A stretch of DNA of 41,289 nucleotides, from NCBI GenBank assembly GCA_028285185.1, contig JANQQD010000302.1, positions 1 to 41,289 on the forward strand. Direction: 5' to 3'. The notes beneath the pieces were generated by a model. That model was not told the origin of the DNA. It searched no databases and saw only the letters and a program-made list of their open reading frames with translations. The translations under genes were made by a program, and so were the position numbers. This stretch comes from Anaerolineae bacterium. GTDB taxonomy: Bacteria; Pseudomonadota; Alphaproteobacteria; DSM-16000; Inquilinaceae. Numbering within the stretch: the stretch's first letter is position 1; every line of letters starts with the position of its first letter. Positions 1 to 7,941 of the stretch are shown one piece after another.

Positions 1-385
1 CCTGCGGCCGCGAGCCGACCACCGGTGCATCGGGCAGCGCGCTGCCCCGCCCGTGGACCGCCGACGCCAGCTCCGCAACCCAAGTCGGCGTCACCGTGCT
101 GCACTCGATGGCAAGCGCGTCCCGACGCAGCCCACCAAGAGCGCCACTTGCGTCGTCCAGCCAAATGGCGCGCGACGCCGCGTCATCGCGAACCATGGAG
201 ATGACGAAATCCGCCTCCGCAGCCGCCTCCCGGGGGGTGGCGGCGACCGCCGCGCCGGCCGCACGCAGCGCCGCTACCGGGTCGGGCGACCGGTTCCAGA
301 CAACCAGATCGTGGCCAGCCTTCTTCAGATTGGCGGCCATGCGCACGCCCATGGCGCCAAGGCCGAGAATTGCAGTCCGGTGCAT
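1..385 (-). CDS. NAD(P)-binding 3-hydroxyisobutyrate/6-phosphogluconate-type dehydrogenase, partial
   Basis: The first 128 codons of a gene that runs off the left edge of the window. The protein opens with a Rossmann dinucleotide fold (MHRTAILGLGAMGVRMAANL) carrying G-x-G-x-x-G, followed by a VVWNRSP segment where the NADP-binding loop is expected and a DFVISMVRDD strand. This is the N-terminal domain of the beta-hydroxyacid dehydrogenase family, which oxidises 3-hydroxy acids. The substrate cannot be told because the catalytic lysine region lies outside the window. The start at the ATG at 385-383 places the Rossmann strand right at the N-terminus, as is usual. It is divergent from the LysR gene at 519, which may regulate it. 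It appears unrelated to the glycan genes further right. Confidence 0.85.
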   Translation of the reverse strand, partial: MHRTAILGLGAMGVRMAANLKKAGHDLVVWNRSPDPVAALRAAGAAVAATPREAAAEADFVISMVRDDAASRAIWLDDASGALGGLRRDALAIECSTVTPTWVAELASAVHGRGSALPDAPVVGSRPQ

Positions 386-498
386 GTTTCAAGTCCCGAA
401 ATCCGTTGTGGTCGATGGCTCGTCCTGCTGGACGGCATCCTGTGGACGGGACTCTATGGCCCGCAAGACAGGCAATAAACTATCGACTTTGCAAATGT

Positions 499-519
499 TT
501 CGTGCATATTTTGCACGAA
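499..519. promoter_or_regulatory. Perfect inverted repeat, candidate LysR operator
   Basis: TTCGTGCA and TGCACGAA form perfect 8-base arms around a 5-base spacer (TATTT). The right arm touches the first base of the LysR start codon. The spacing fits the T-N11-A dyads bound by LysR-type regulators. Its location between divergent genes suggests autorepression of the regulator and control of the dehydrogenase on the other strand. No convincing -35/-10 pair was recognised. Confidence 0.55.
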
Positions 520-1430
520 TGGATACGGACCATCTGACCGTCTTCGTCGCCGTCTACCGCGCCGGCGGATTCGCACCGGTCGCTCGGGATCGCGGTGTGG
601 CCCCGTCATCCATCTCCCGCGCCATGGCCGGCCTCGAAGAGGCCTTGCAGGTGAGACTGTTTCAGCGGACCACACGGAAGCTGGAGCCGACGGAAGCCGG
701 AACGGCCTTCTTCCAGCGCATCCAGCCGCTGGTGGAAGAACTGGATGCCGCCTGCGCGGACGCACGGGATACGGCAGGGGAACCGGCCGGCCGCCTGCGC
801 GTCACCGCATCCGTCTCATATGGGCAGATCTGCCTTGTGCCTCGGCTGAAGTCGTTTCGCGCCCTTTATCCGCGGATCGCGCTCGACCTGATCCTCTCCG
901 ACGCTGCCCTGGATCTTTTGTCCGAACGCATCGACCTCGCCATCCGCCACGGGCCGCTGGCCGACAGCAGCCTGATCGCAAGCCGCCTGGCGCAGGTCCG
1001 GTATCACATCGTGGCAAGCCCCGAATACCTGGCGGCGGCCGAACGGATCCGCTGCCCGGCGGATATCCGCAGCCATCCGTGCATCGCCTTTTCCTATGAA
1101 GGATTTCGGTCGCGCTGGCAGTTCCGGAACGGCCGCACGACCGAGGCCGTCGATATCACCCCGGCCGTGACCGTCTCGAACGCCGCCGCCATTCGCCAAT
1201 GCGCGATCGACGGACTGGGTTTGGCCTTGCTTGCCGATTGGACGGTTGCGTCAGATTTGGAGGCGGGTCGGCTGATCGATGTCCTGCCGGATCATCAGGC
1301 GGCCGGTGCCTCGTTCGACACCTCGATCTGGCTCGTCTATCCGTCCCGCAGCTTCATTCCGAAGAAAGCGCGCGCGTTCTCGGCGTTCCTGAAGCAGGAT
1401 GTCTGTGATCGTGGGCGAGCAACCCGCTGA
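519..1430 (+). CDS. LysR-family transcriptional regulator
   Basis: A 303-residue protein of normal LysR length. Residues 1-60 form the winged helix-turn-helix (MDTDHLTVFVAVYRAGGF, then SSISRAMAGLE as recognition helix and VRLFQRTTRKLEPTEAG as wing). Residues from about 90 form the periplasmic-binding-protein-like effector domain. The open frame extends far upstream, but the ATG at 519 is chosen because the HTH of this family begins at residue 3-5. A perfect inverted repeat overlaps this start. The gene is divergent from the dehydrogenase at 385, so control of that gene and of itself is the simplest reading. The effector is unknown. Confidence 0.92.
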   Translation: MDTDHLTVFVAVYRAGGFAPVARDRGVAPSSISRAMAGLEEALQVRLFQRTTRKLEPTEAGTAFFQRIQPLVEELDAACADARDTAGEPAGRLRVTASVSYGQICLVPRLKSFRALYPRIALDLILSDAALDLLSERIDLAIRHGPLADSSLIASRLAQVRYHIVASPEYLAAAERIRCPADIRSHPCIAFSYEGFRSRWQFRNGRTTEAVDITPAVTVSNAAAIRQCAIDGLGLALLADWTVASDLEAGRLIDVLPDHQAAGASFDTSIWLVYPSRSFIPKKARAFSAFLKQDVCDRGRATR

Positions 1431-1605
1431 CTTGGCATCCATGGCCCTCGGCAGCGGACCGCCATCGCCCCGTTACCCTGCTGCCGGCAGCTCGTTGGCA
1501 TGGTGATCGGGGTCAACACCATTGATCCCGGTCGCCATAGTGGCCTAGACGAGTCGCTGCGGCACGTGACCGCACATGCAACAGCCAATACGGGAGGGGA
1601 CGATC

Positions 1606-1962
1606 TTGAAAACACTGACCCTGGTGGCCGCCCTCATCTTGTCCAGCACCGTTGCAGCACCACACGCCGACGCACAGTCCGACGCCACCGATCCGTACAC
1701 GTTCACATGTGCGGATCTCTTGAACGCGCAGCCGGGCGATGACCGCATCCGGGCCAACATGATGATCTACTGGTCCGTCGGCTATATGTACGGCCGGTTC
1801 GGCGGAGACCCGGAGTCACCCATGCGGGCCGACACCTACCAGCAGACCGTTAGCGATATGGTGAACGCCTTTCAGCAGGTATGCCCCAACGTTCCCGATA
1901 TGCCGATCGCAACTTTCGCAGAGAACCTGGGCAACGACCTGGAACAGTCGATGCAACAGTGA
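1606..1962 (+). CDS. HdeA/HdeB-like small periplasmic protein
   Basis: A secreted protein of about 118 residues. The TTG at 1606 is preferred over the upstream in-frame ATG at 1576: a strong ribosome binding site (GGGAGGGG, 1592-1599) lies 6 bases upstream, and the resulting protein begins with a clean signal peptide (MKTLTLVAALILSSTVAAP) with a likely cleavage after ADA. The mature part has two cysteines, C35 in YTFTCADLL and C93 in VCPN. They match the single disulfide of the acid-stress chaperone HdeA, and the MMIYWSVGYMYG segment also fits that family. The role is probably periplasmic, either an acid-stress chaperone or a lysis-type relative. It is a single-gene unit with no evident link to the glycan genes. 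Confidence 0.75.
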   Translation: MKTLTLVAALILSSTVAAPHADAQSDATDPYTFTCADLLNAQPGDDRIRANMMIYWSVGYMYGRFGGDPESPMRADTYQQTVSDMVNAFQQVCPNVPDMPIATFAENLGNDLEQSMQQ

Positions 1963-2028
1963 GTCCCGAGGTCTTGGCCGATATGCCCATGCCTGGCATG
2001 GAAGGGTGAGAACCTCTGGACCGGCCGA

Positions 2029-2050
2029 CGATCCAGGCGCTATTGGATCG
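2029..2050 (+). terminator. Stem-loop between HdeA-like gene and glycan locus
   Basis: CGATCCA and TGGATCG form a 7-bp stem around an 8-base loop, 67 bases after the HdeA-like stop. A second near-palindrome (CCATGCC-T-GGCATGG, 1987-2001) lies just upstream. Neither is followed by a T tract, so intrinsic termination is only a possibility. Confidence 0.3.
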
Positions 2051-2100
2051 AATGCCGACGCAGGCCGCGTTTCCATACCCTGCGGCACTGCCATGTCCCG

Positions 2101-4179
2101 GTGACGGCTAGACGAAACGTGACCGCAACCGTCGATGAACTCCCCGGCCGGCAGACGGAGACTGCCGGAGTATGCGACGACTCGGCGTCCGATGCCTGCC
2201 CGGACGTCAGCGTCGTCATTCCGGTCTATAACGCCTCGGCCGTCATAGGCCGCGCGCTGGCGAGCGTGGCCGCACAGACGCTCGAGAACTACGAGATCGT
2301 TATCGTCGACGATGCTTCCGACGACGATCTGGACAATGCCCTGGGGCCGTTCCGGCATCTTGGGCTGAGAGTGCTGCGGCACGACGCGAACCGGGGCGCC
2401 GCGGCCGCGCGCAACACCGGGGCCGCGGCGGCGCGCGGGCGCCTGATCGCGTTCCTGGACGCGGATGACGAGTGGCTGCCGGCGAAGCTGGCGATGCAGG
2501 TGGCCCATCTGGACGGCGCGCCGGCAGAGATCCAGGCATCGTGCACCGGCCATCATATCGAGCGTCCATCCACGTCTTCGATCGAGGAGAACCGGCCCGA
2601 CCTGGCCCCTGAGCAGGACCAGCTGACCCGCTTCCTCTTTGGCTGCCGGATCAGCCCCGGATCCACCCTCATGGTCAAGCGGGGCTGTTTTGCGAATGTC
2701 GGCCCCTTCGATGAGGCGCTCCGGCGACTGGAAGACTGGGATTGGCTCGTTCGTTTCGCCTGCCGCTGGAAGATCGGGGTTCTGGATCAGCCACTGACCC
2801 ATGTTCACATCGGCCGTCAGCCCGAAAGCCGGCAGGTTCTGCAGGCCCTGGAGTATCTGAGCCGGAAATACGTCCAAGAGCACAGCCCGCTGTCGCCCGG
2901 ACAGATTCGCCGCTTCCGCTCGACCCTGCTCATTGAGAGAGCCGCCGTCTTCTATCGAAACGGCGCTACACTCCGGGCATTGACCCTCGTTTGCCGATCG
3001 CTGGTCGTCTATCCGTTTCGCAACACCGCCTTCTTCCGTCGCATGGCGTACCGCTGGATCCGCCCCGTCGGCATTCCCGCCGCCGCACCGGTCGCGAACA
3101 AGGTCGTCCACGTGATTACGGGCCTGGGTGTCGGCGGCGCGGAGAGAACGCTGACATCCGTCGCCTTGGCCAAACACCGCACCGGCCTGCCGGTCTCGGT
3201 GGTCACGCTGACATCGGGTGGCAGATTCGCGACGGTGCTTAGGGACAAGGGCGTCCATGTCACCAGTCTTGGCATGCGACGGTCGGTGCCCAACCCCTTC
3301 GCGATCCTGCGCCTGGCCCGATTGCTGCGCCGGGAGCGACCTGACGTGATCCAGTCATGGATGTATCACGCGGATCTTGCGGCATTGGCCGCCACCTATC
3401 TTTCGGGCCGGCGGCGCGCGACCCGGCTGTTCTGGGGCGTACGCTGTTCCGACATGGAGCCGCGCCGCTACGGGCTGCAGCTCCGCCTGTTGATCTGGGT
3501 TTGCAAGACGCTCTCCAGGCTGCCGGATGGCGTCATTGCCAATTCCGAGGCCGGCCGCAAGGTACATCTCGGCCTCGGCTACCGCCCCAGGCGTTTCGAT
3601 GTGGTGGACAACGGCATCGACGCGGCGCGGTTCGCGAGCGTCGAGACAGAACGGGAGGCCGTGCGCCGCGAACTCGGGATCGACGACGGTGTGCCAGTGA
3701 TGGCCATGGTCGCGCGGCTTGATCCCATGAAGGATTATCTCAACTATCTCAACGCTTTGCGGAGCCTTCCCGGCGTACAGGCGCTGGCGATCGGGGCAGG
3801 CACCGAGGCTCTGCCCGCGACGGCAGGCCTGCATCGGCTTGGGCAGCGCGACGACGTGCCGAGGCTGCTGGGCGCCTGCGACATCCTCGTCCTCAGTTCA
3901 GCCTTCGGCGAAGGGTTCCCGAATGCCATCGTGGAAGGCATGGCGGCCGGTCTTCCGGTGGTTGCGACGGATGTCGGCGATGTCCGCCGCATTGTCGGTG
4001 ACGGCGGTATCATCGTGCCGCCGCGCGATGCCCAGGCGCTGGCCGATGCGGTGAGCCGCCTGTTGGCGGATCCGACGGCACGGGAGCAAATGGGCGAAGC
4101 TGGGCGGCAACGAGTCGCTACGGAGTATTCGTTCGCCAAGACGCTTGACGCCTTCGACGAGATCTATTGGCCAAACTGA
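2101..4179 (+). CDS. Two-domain glycosyltransferase (GT2-GT4 fusion)
   Basis: A 692-residue protein with two complete glycosyltransferase halves. Residues 36-330 are a GT2 GT-A domain: VSVVIPVYNAS at the start, nucleotide-binding IVIVDDASDD, and a metal-binding DADD at about 120-123. Residues 335-692 are a GT4 GT-B domain: VVHVITGLGVGGAERTL at its N-terminus and the donor-binding E-x7-E motif EGFPNAIVEGMAAG at about 604-617. Such an enzyme would add two sugars in sequence to a growing surface glycan at the cytoplasmic face of the membrane. The start is a GTG at 2101 without a clear ribosome binding site. A start some codons later would still keep the GT2 domain. It is the first gene of the + strand run that leads into hisH and neuB. 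Confidence 0.9.
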   Translation: MTARRNVTATVDELPGRQTETAGVCDDSASDACPDVSVVIPVYNASAVIGRALASVAAQTLENYEIVIVDDASDDDLDNALGPFRHLGLRVLRHDANRGAAAARNTGAAAARGRLIAFLDADDEWLPAKLAMQVAHLDGAPAEIQASCTGHHIERPSTSSIEENRPDLAPEQDQLTRFLFGCRISPGSTLMVKRGCFANVGPFDEALRRLEDWDWLVRFACRWKIGVLDQPLTHVHIGRQPESRQVLQALEYLSRKYVQEHSPLSPGQIRRFRSTLLIERAAVFYRNGATLRALTLVCRSLVVYPFRNTAFFRRMAYRWIRPVGIPAAAPVANKVVHVITGLGVGGAERTLTSVALAKHRTGLPVSVVTLTSGGRFATVLRDKGVHVTSLGMRRSVPNPFAILRLARLLRRERPDVIQSWMYHADLAALAATYLSGRRRATRLFWGVRCSDMEPRRYGLQLRLLIWVCKTLSRLPDGVIANSEAGRKVHLGLGYRPRRFDVVDNGIDAARFASVETEREAVRRELGIDDGVPVMAMVARLDPMKDYLNYLNALRSLPGVQALAIGAGTEALPATAGLHRLGQRDDVPRLLGACDILVLSSAFGEGFPNAIVEGMAAGLPVVATDVGDVRRIVGDGGIIVPPRDAQALADAVSRLLADPTAREQMGEAGRQRVATEYSFAKTLDAFDEIYWPN

Positions 4180-4181
4180 GT

Positions 4182-4757
4182 ATGGGCACAAAACTCCGCC
4201 GACAAGTGGAAGAGAAGATTCACGTCATCTATTGTCTTTTCGGCATAGCCTTGCTCCACAGGCCGATGATTTATGCACATATCAAGCAAGTTCAAAAAAC
4301 CAATCACCGACTTTCGGAGAAAATAGCCAGAAACACATTGATGATTTTCAAAGATGATAGAGAATTAGAGATTCTACTGGCATACTCCTTGGTCGAAAAT
4401 TATAAGATTGAAGAATCAAGAAAACTCTGCCTCAAGTTGCTCGAGCACAGCAATGATGATAACCCCTTCCTCCATCTGATCATAGGATGGACATATATAA
4501 GAAGCATGCAAGATGGTCATTTGCAGTTCGCCGAAGATGCAAGACACCATCTTGAGAAGGTGGACGTGGATCAGTACAGATATCGGGCGGAACGCGGATT
4601 GTCTCTCTTGTACCTGCTGATCGGCGACCATGACATGGCCGTGGAGTTCGCGGAATCGGCCTATTGCAGATCTCCGACACCCAAGTATCGCGCGTGGCTT
4701 GGAAAAATGATCCGACGGCGCGATGCGGCAAGCGGCGCGCCGCGCGGGGAGTCATGA
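4182..4757 (+). CDS. TPR-like helical protein of unknown function
   Basis: A 191-residue protein, unrecognised at family level. The sequence is almost all helix, with spaced LAYSLVENYKIEESRKLCLKLL, FLHLIIGWTYIRS and LLYLLIGDHDMAVEFAESAY segments that resemble tetratricopeptide helix pairs. It has no signal peptide. The ATG at 4182 follows the preceding stop by two bases. The 3' end overlaps the hisH start (ATGA at 4754), so the gene is translationally coupled to the glutaminase. Bases 4190 to about 4560 are visibly richer in A/T than all neighbours and use AT-ending codons, which suggests separate acquisition. TPR proteins usually act as protein-protein adaptors. A scaffold role for the amidotransferase complex is only inference. 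Confidence 0.7.
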   Translation: MGTKLRRQVEEKIHVIYCLFGIALLHRPMIYAHIKQVQKTNHRLSEKIARNTLMIFKDDRELEILLAYSLVENYKIEESRKLCLKLLEHSNDDNPFLHLIIGWTYIRSMQDGHLQFAEDARHHLEKVDVDQYRYRAERGLSLLYLLIGDHDMAVEFAESAYCRSPTPKYRAWLGKMIRRRDAASGAPRGES

Positions 4758-5398
4758 TGCCGGCAGTGGTGGTTGCCGACTATGGCATCGGCAATCTGTT
4801 CAGCGTCCGGCGTGCCCTTGAGGCCGCGGGCGCGGATGTTGTGGTCACCGGAGCGCCTCGGGCTGTGGCACAGGCCGAACGCTTAGTCGTGCCGGGTGTC
4901 GGTGCGTTCGGAGACGTGGTCGCCGAGCTTCGACTTCGGGGCCTGCAGGAGCCGGTGATGGAAATGGCTGCCTCGGGCCGGCCGCTGTTAGGGATCTGTG
5001 TCGGCATGCAGATGCTGTTCGAACTTGGGGAGGAATTCGGCGACCATCCGGGGCTCGGCCTTTTGCCCGGCCGCGTGCGCGCCATTCCCCTCGCTGACGC
5101 AGAGGGCAGGCCCCACAAGATCCCACATGTGGGATGGGCCCCCCTGCATCCCGCCGGCCGCCGAAACGGGTGGCAGGGTACGCTGCTGGCCGATCTTCAG
5201 CCGGGCGCAGCGGTCTACTTCGTCCACTCGTTTGCGGCCGAACCCGATGTCGACGGCGACCGCCTGGCCGACACGGTCTATGGTGGGCATGCCATCTCCG
5301 CTGCCGTGCAGCAGCACAATGTGATGGGGTGCCAGTTCCACCCTGAGAAGAGCGGCCCCGTGGGGCTGTCGATCCTGGGGCGTTTTCTTAGGATGTAG
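4754..5398 (+). CDS. hisH: HisH-like glutamine amidotransferase subunit
   Basis: A 214-residue class I glutaminase. The nucleophile cysteine is C82 in LLGICVGMQMLFE, and the catalytic His-Glu pair is H196/E198 in QFHPEKS. VADYGIGNLFSVRRAL at the N-terminus is the HisH signature. It hydrolyses glutamine and passes ammonia to a HisF-type partner. The gene overlaps the previous one by four bases (ATGA). It is followed by a WbpG/PseA-type amidotransferase rather than other his genes, so its likely job is amidation of an acetamido sugar, as described for the WbpG-HisH-HisF set and the C. jejuni Cj1314-1316 set. Its probable HisF partner lies 34 kb away at 39447. A second ATG at 4757 is also possible. 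Confidence 0.9.
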   Translation: MMPAVVVADYGIGNLFSVRRALEAAGADVVVTGAPRAVAQAERLVVPGVGAFGDVVAELRLRGLQEPVMEMAASGRPLLGICVGMQMLFELGEEFGDHPGLGLLPGRVRAIPLADAEGRPHKIPHVGWAPLHPAGRRNGWQGTLLADLQPGAAVYFVHSFAAEPDVDGDRLADTVYGGHAISAAVQQHNVMGCQFHPEKSGPVGLSILGRFLRM

Positions 5399-5602
5399 TC
5401 CCGCGGCCCGGCCCCGATACATCGGCGGGCATCGCGTCCCGCTGCATGTCCGACCGAGGGACGGCCTTTGCCGATGTCGGTGCCGGTCTCGACGCTACGA
5501 TGTCCTGGATTTCCTGCACCGCATCGACTAGAGGCAGACTGGCGTCGAGCGCATCGATCCGGCTGCACTGAACGCCCGCGGGATGGAAGAAGCGGACCCG
5601 GC

Positions 5603-6844
5603 ATGGACACATCGGCACACGTCGGCACAGAGGCCGACGGCCTGGAGACCCGCTACGGCCTGCCGCAGGAGGTCCGCTTCTGCAAGCGATGCGTGATCTC
5701 AAATCAGCGCCCGAGCTCGGTGGTGGAGTTCAAGAACACGGCCGGCGCTCACAAACCGACGATCTTCTTCGACGACGAAGGCATCTGCAGTGCGTGCCGG
5801 TACAAGGAGATCAAGGACACCCAGATCGACTGGCAGGCCCGCGAACGCGAGTTGCGTGCCCTGTGCGACCGATATCGCAGCCGCAACGGATCCTACGACT
5901 GCATCGTCCCCGGCAGCGGCGGCAAGGACAGCACGTTCGTGTCCCATCTGCTGAAATATGACTATGGCATGAACCCGCTGACCGTGACCTGGTCACCGCA
6001 CAAATACACGGATATCGGCTGGCGGAACTTCCAGACCTGGGTTCATCAGGGATTCGACAACATTCTGCATTCGCCGAACGGACGAGCGCACCGGCTGCTG
6101 ACGCGCCTCGCCTTCGAGACCCTGTGCCACCCTTTCCAGCCTTTCGTGATCGGCCAGCGCCTGACGGGGCCGCGCTTTGCCGCACTCTTCAAGATCCCAC
6201 TGATCTTCTATGGCGAACATGCCGCGGAATACGGCAACGATATCGAAGGCGCAATGCGACCGACGATGGAACCCGAATACTTCGACCACAAGCCGGATCT
6301 CGATCGCCTGTACCTGGGCGGCCACAATGCCCGGCAGTTGCTGGCCGATCAGGACTGGCTGCGCGAGGCCGACCTGCAGCCCTATCTGCCCATCGACGGT
6401 GACCTGCTGAGAGCGCTCGACGTGCAGGTTCACCACATGAGCTACTACATGTACTGGGACCCGCAGGAAAATTACTATTACGCTGCCGAGAGATGCGGCT
6501 TCCGCGCCAATGATGAACGCACCCAGGGCTCGTATTCCAAATACAGCTCCATCGACGACCAGATCGATCCGCTGCATTACTACACCACCTTCGCTAAATT
6601 CGGGATCGGACGCGCCACCTACGATGCCTGCCAAGAGATCCGCAGCGGCAAGATCACGCGCGAAGAGGCAGTGGCCCTGGTCCGGCGCTACGACGCAGAG
6701 TTCCCGACTCGCTACTTCCGGGACATGCTCGAATACATGGAAATCGATGAAGACAGGTTCTGGGAGGTGATAGACGGCGCACGGTCACCGCATCTCTGGA
6801 AGAAGGTGGACAACGAGTGGGTGCTGCGCCACCAGGTCAGCTAG
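5603..6844 (+). CDS. N-acetyl sugar amidotransferase (WbpG/PseA type)
   Basis: A 413-residue enzyme. It has four probable zinc ligands, C27/C30 in FCKRCVISNQRP and C62/C65 in ICSACRYKEI, followed by the ATP pyrophosphatase P-loop PGSGGKDS (about 103-110). In the WbpG/WbuX/PseA family this domain adenylates a sugar acetamido group, which then receives ammonia from HisH-HisF to give an acetamidino group. The product is typically ManNAc(3NAm)A or 7-acetamidino-pseudaminic/legionaminic acid. Immediately downstream lie neuB and neuC, so a nonulosonic acid or its precursor is the likely substrate. The start at 5603 is the first ATG close before the CxxC pair. About 200 bases between hisH and this gene show no feature I can support. 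Confidence 0.9.
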   Translation: MDTSAHVGTEADGLETRYGLPQEVRFCKRCVISNQRPSSVVEFKNTAGAHKPTIFFDDEGICSACRYKEIKDTQIDWQARERELRALCDRYRSRNGSYDCIVPGSGGKDSTFVSHLLKYDYGMNPLTVTWSPHKYTDIGWRNFQTWVHQGFDNILHSPNGRAHRLLTRLAFETLCHPFQPFVIGQRLTGPRFAALFKIPLIFYGEHAAEYGNDIEGAMRPTMEPEYFDHKPDLDRLYLGGHNARQLLADQDWLREADLQPYLPIDGDLLRALDVQVHHMSYYMYWDPQENYYYAAERCGFRANDERTQGSYSKYSSIDDQIDPLHYYTTFAKFGIGRATYDACQEIRSGKITREEAVALVRRYDAEFPTRYFRDMLEYMEIDEDRFWEVIDGARSPHLWKKVDNEWVLRHQVS

Positions 6845-6870
6845 CGAACGGCCCGCCGGAACCCCCTGCC

Positions 6871-7917
6871 ATGCCCCCTCCCCTCATGATCGCCCGTCGC
6901 CGCGTGGGTCCCGATCACCCCCCTCTGGTGATCGCCGAGATCGGCATCAACCACGAAGGCGACGAGTCCAAAGCGGAGCGTATGATCGACGATGCGGCGG
7001 CTGCTGGCTGCGAATGCGTGAAGTTCCAGACCCATGTGGTCGAGGACGAGATGATCGAGAACGACGTCGTCCCCGGCAACGCGACCGAGCCGATCTGGGA
7101 CATGATGAAACGCTGCGCCCTTGGCCCCGAGGCCGAGGCGCGGCTGAAGCGGCGGGCCGAGGACAATGGGATGATCTTCCTGTCCACGCCGTTCTCCCGG
7201 GCCGCTGCGGACCGGCTTCAGGCACTCGGCGTGCCCGCCTTCAAGATCGGATCCGGCGAGTGCAACAACTATCCGCTGATCCGCCACATCGCGGCATTCG
7301 GCAGGCCGGTCATCCTGTCGACCGGCATGAACGACATCGCCAGCGTGGGCACGGCCGTCGAGATCCTGCGTGCCGCCGGGGTGCCGTTCGCGCTCTTGCA
7401 CTGCACCAGTCTCTATCCGACGCCGTATGACAAAGTCAGGCTCGGCGCTATGCAGTCGCTGGCCGAGGCATTTCCCGATGCGCTCGTGGGCCTGTCCGAC
7501 CACAGCCCCACCATCTATCCCTGCCTGGGCGCCGTTGCGATGGGGGCGAGTATTGTCGAGCGGCATTTCACCAGCGACAAGGCCTGGCCCGGGCCGGATA
7601 TTCCGGTGTCCATGGATCCAAGCGAACTGGCGCAATTGATCGAAGGCTCATGCGCGATCCACGCGGCCCGTGGCGGCAGCAAGACGGTGCTGGCGGAGGA
7701 ACAGCCGACGATCGACTTCGCCTATGCCAGCGTCGTAGCCATCGCCGACATCGCACCGGGAGAAACATTGACAGAACGCAACATCTGGGTGAAGCGCCCC
7801 GGCACGGGCGAGATCCGGGCTGCCGCCTATGACACTCTGCTGGGGCGAAGGGCTGCAGTGGCCATTGCCGACAACGCACAGCTTTCCTGGTCGCAGATCA
7901 TGCCGGCTGATGCCTGA
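6871..7917 (+). CDS. neuB: NeuB-type nonulosonic acid synthase
   Basis: A 348-residue synthase that condenses phosphoenolpyruvate with a 6-carbon N-acyl sugar to give a 9-carbon 2-keto-3-deoxy acid. Family motifs in order are VIAEIGINHEGD (PEP/metal site), CVKFQTH, FLSTPFS, KIGSGECNN, ILSTGMND, LHCTSLYPTP, GLSDHSP and IVERHFTSD. The last ~60 residues (DIAPGETLTERNIWVKRPG) form the SAF/antifreeze-like domain. It is of normal length for NeuB/LegI. It follows the amidotransferase by 26 bases and precedes neuC by 24, so the four genes look like one operon. The enzyme could make sialic, legionaminic or an amidino derivative. The window lacks the 4,6-dehydratase and aminotransferase that would decide this. 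An alternative start is ATG 6886. Confidence 0.92.
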   Translation: MPPPLMIARRRVGPDHPPLVIAEIGINHEGDESKAERMIDDAAAAGCECVKFQTHVVEDEMIENDVVPGNATEPIWDMMKRCALGPEAEARLKRRAEDNGMIFLSTPFSRAAADRLQALGVPAFKIGSGECNNYPLIRHIAAFGRPVILSTGMNDIASVGTAVEILRAAGVPFALLHCTSLYPTPYDKVRLGAMQSLAEAFPDALVGLSDHSPTIYPCLGAVAMGASIVERHFTSDKAWPGPDIPVSMDPSELAQLIEGSCAIHAARGGSKTVLAEEQPTIDFAYASVVAIADIAPGETLTERNIWVKRPGTGEIRAAAYDTLLGRRAAVAIADNAQLSWSQIMPADA

Positions 7918-7941
7918 TCTGTAAGTCGAGATGACCCACAT

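Noticed and set aside
53..478. Plus-strand open frame opposite the truncated dehydrogenase
   Set aside because: The minus strand has a clear Rossmann N-terminus; the plus frame is Arg-rich without features.
1816..3258. 480-codon minus-strand open frame opposite the GT2-GT4 gene
   Set aside because: It shows no motif, crosses an intergenic region and overlaps a well-supported glycosyltransferase.
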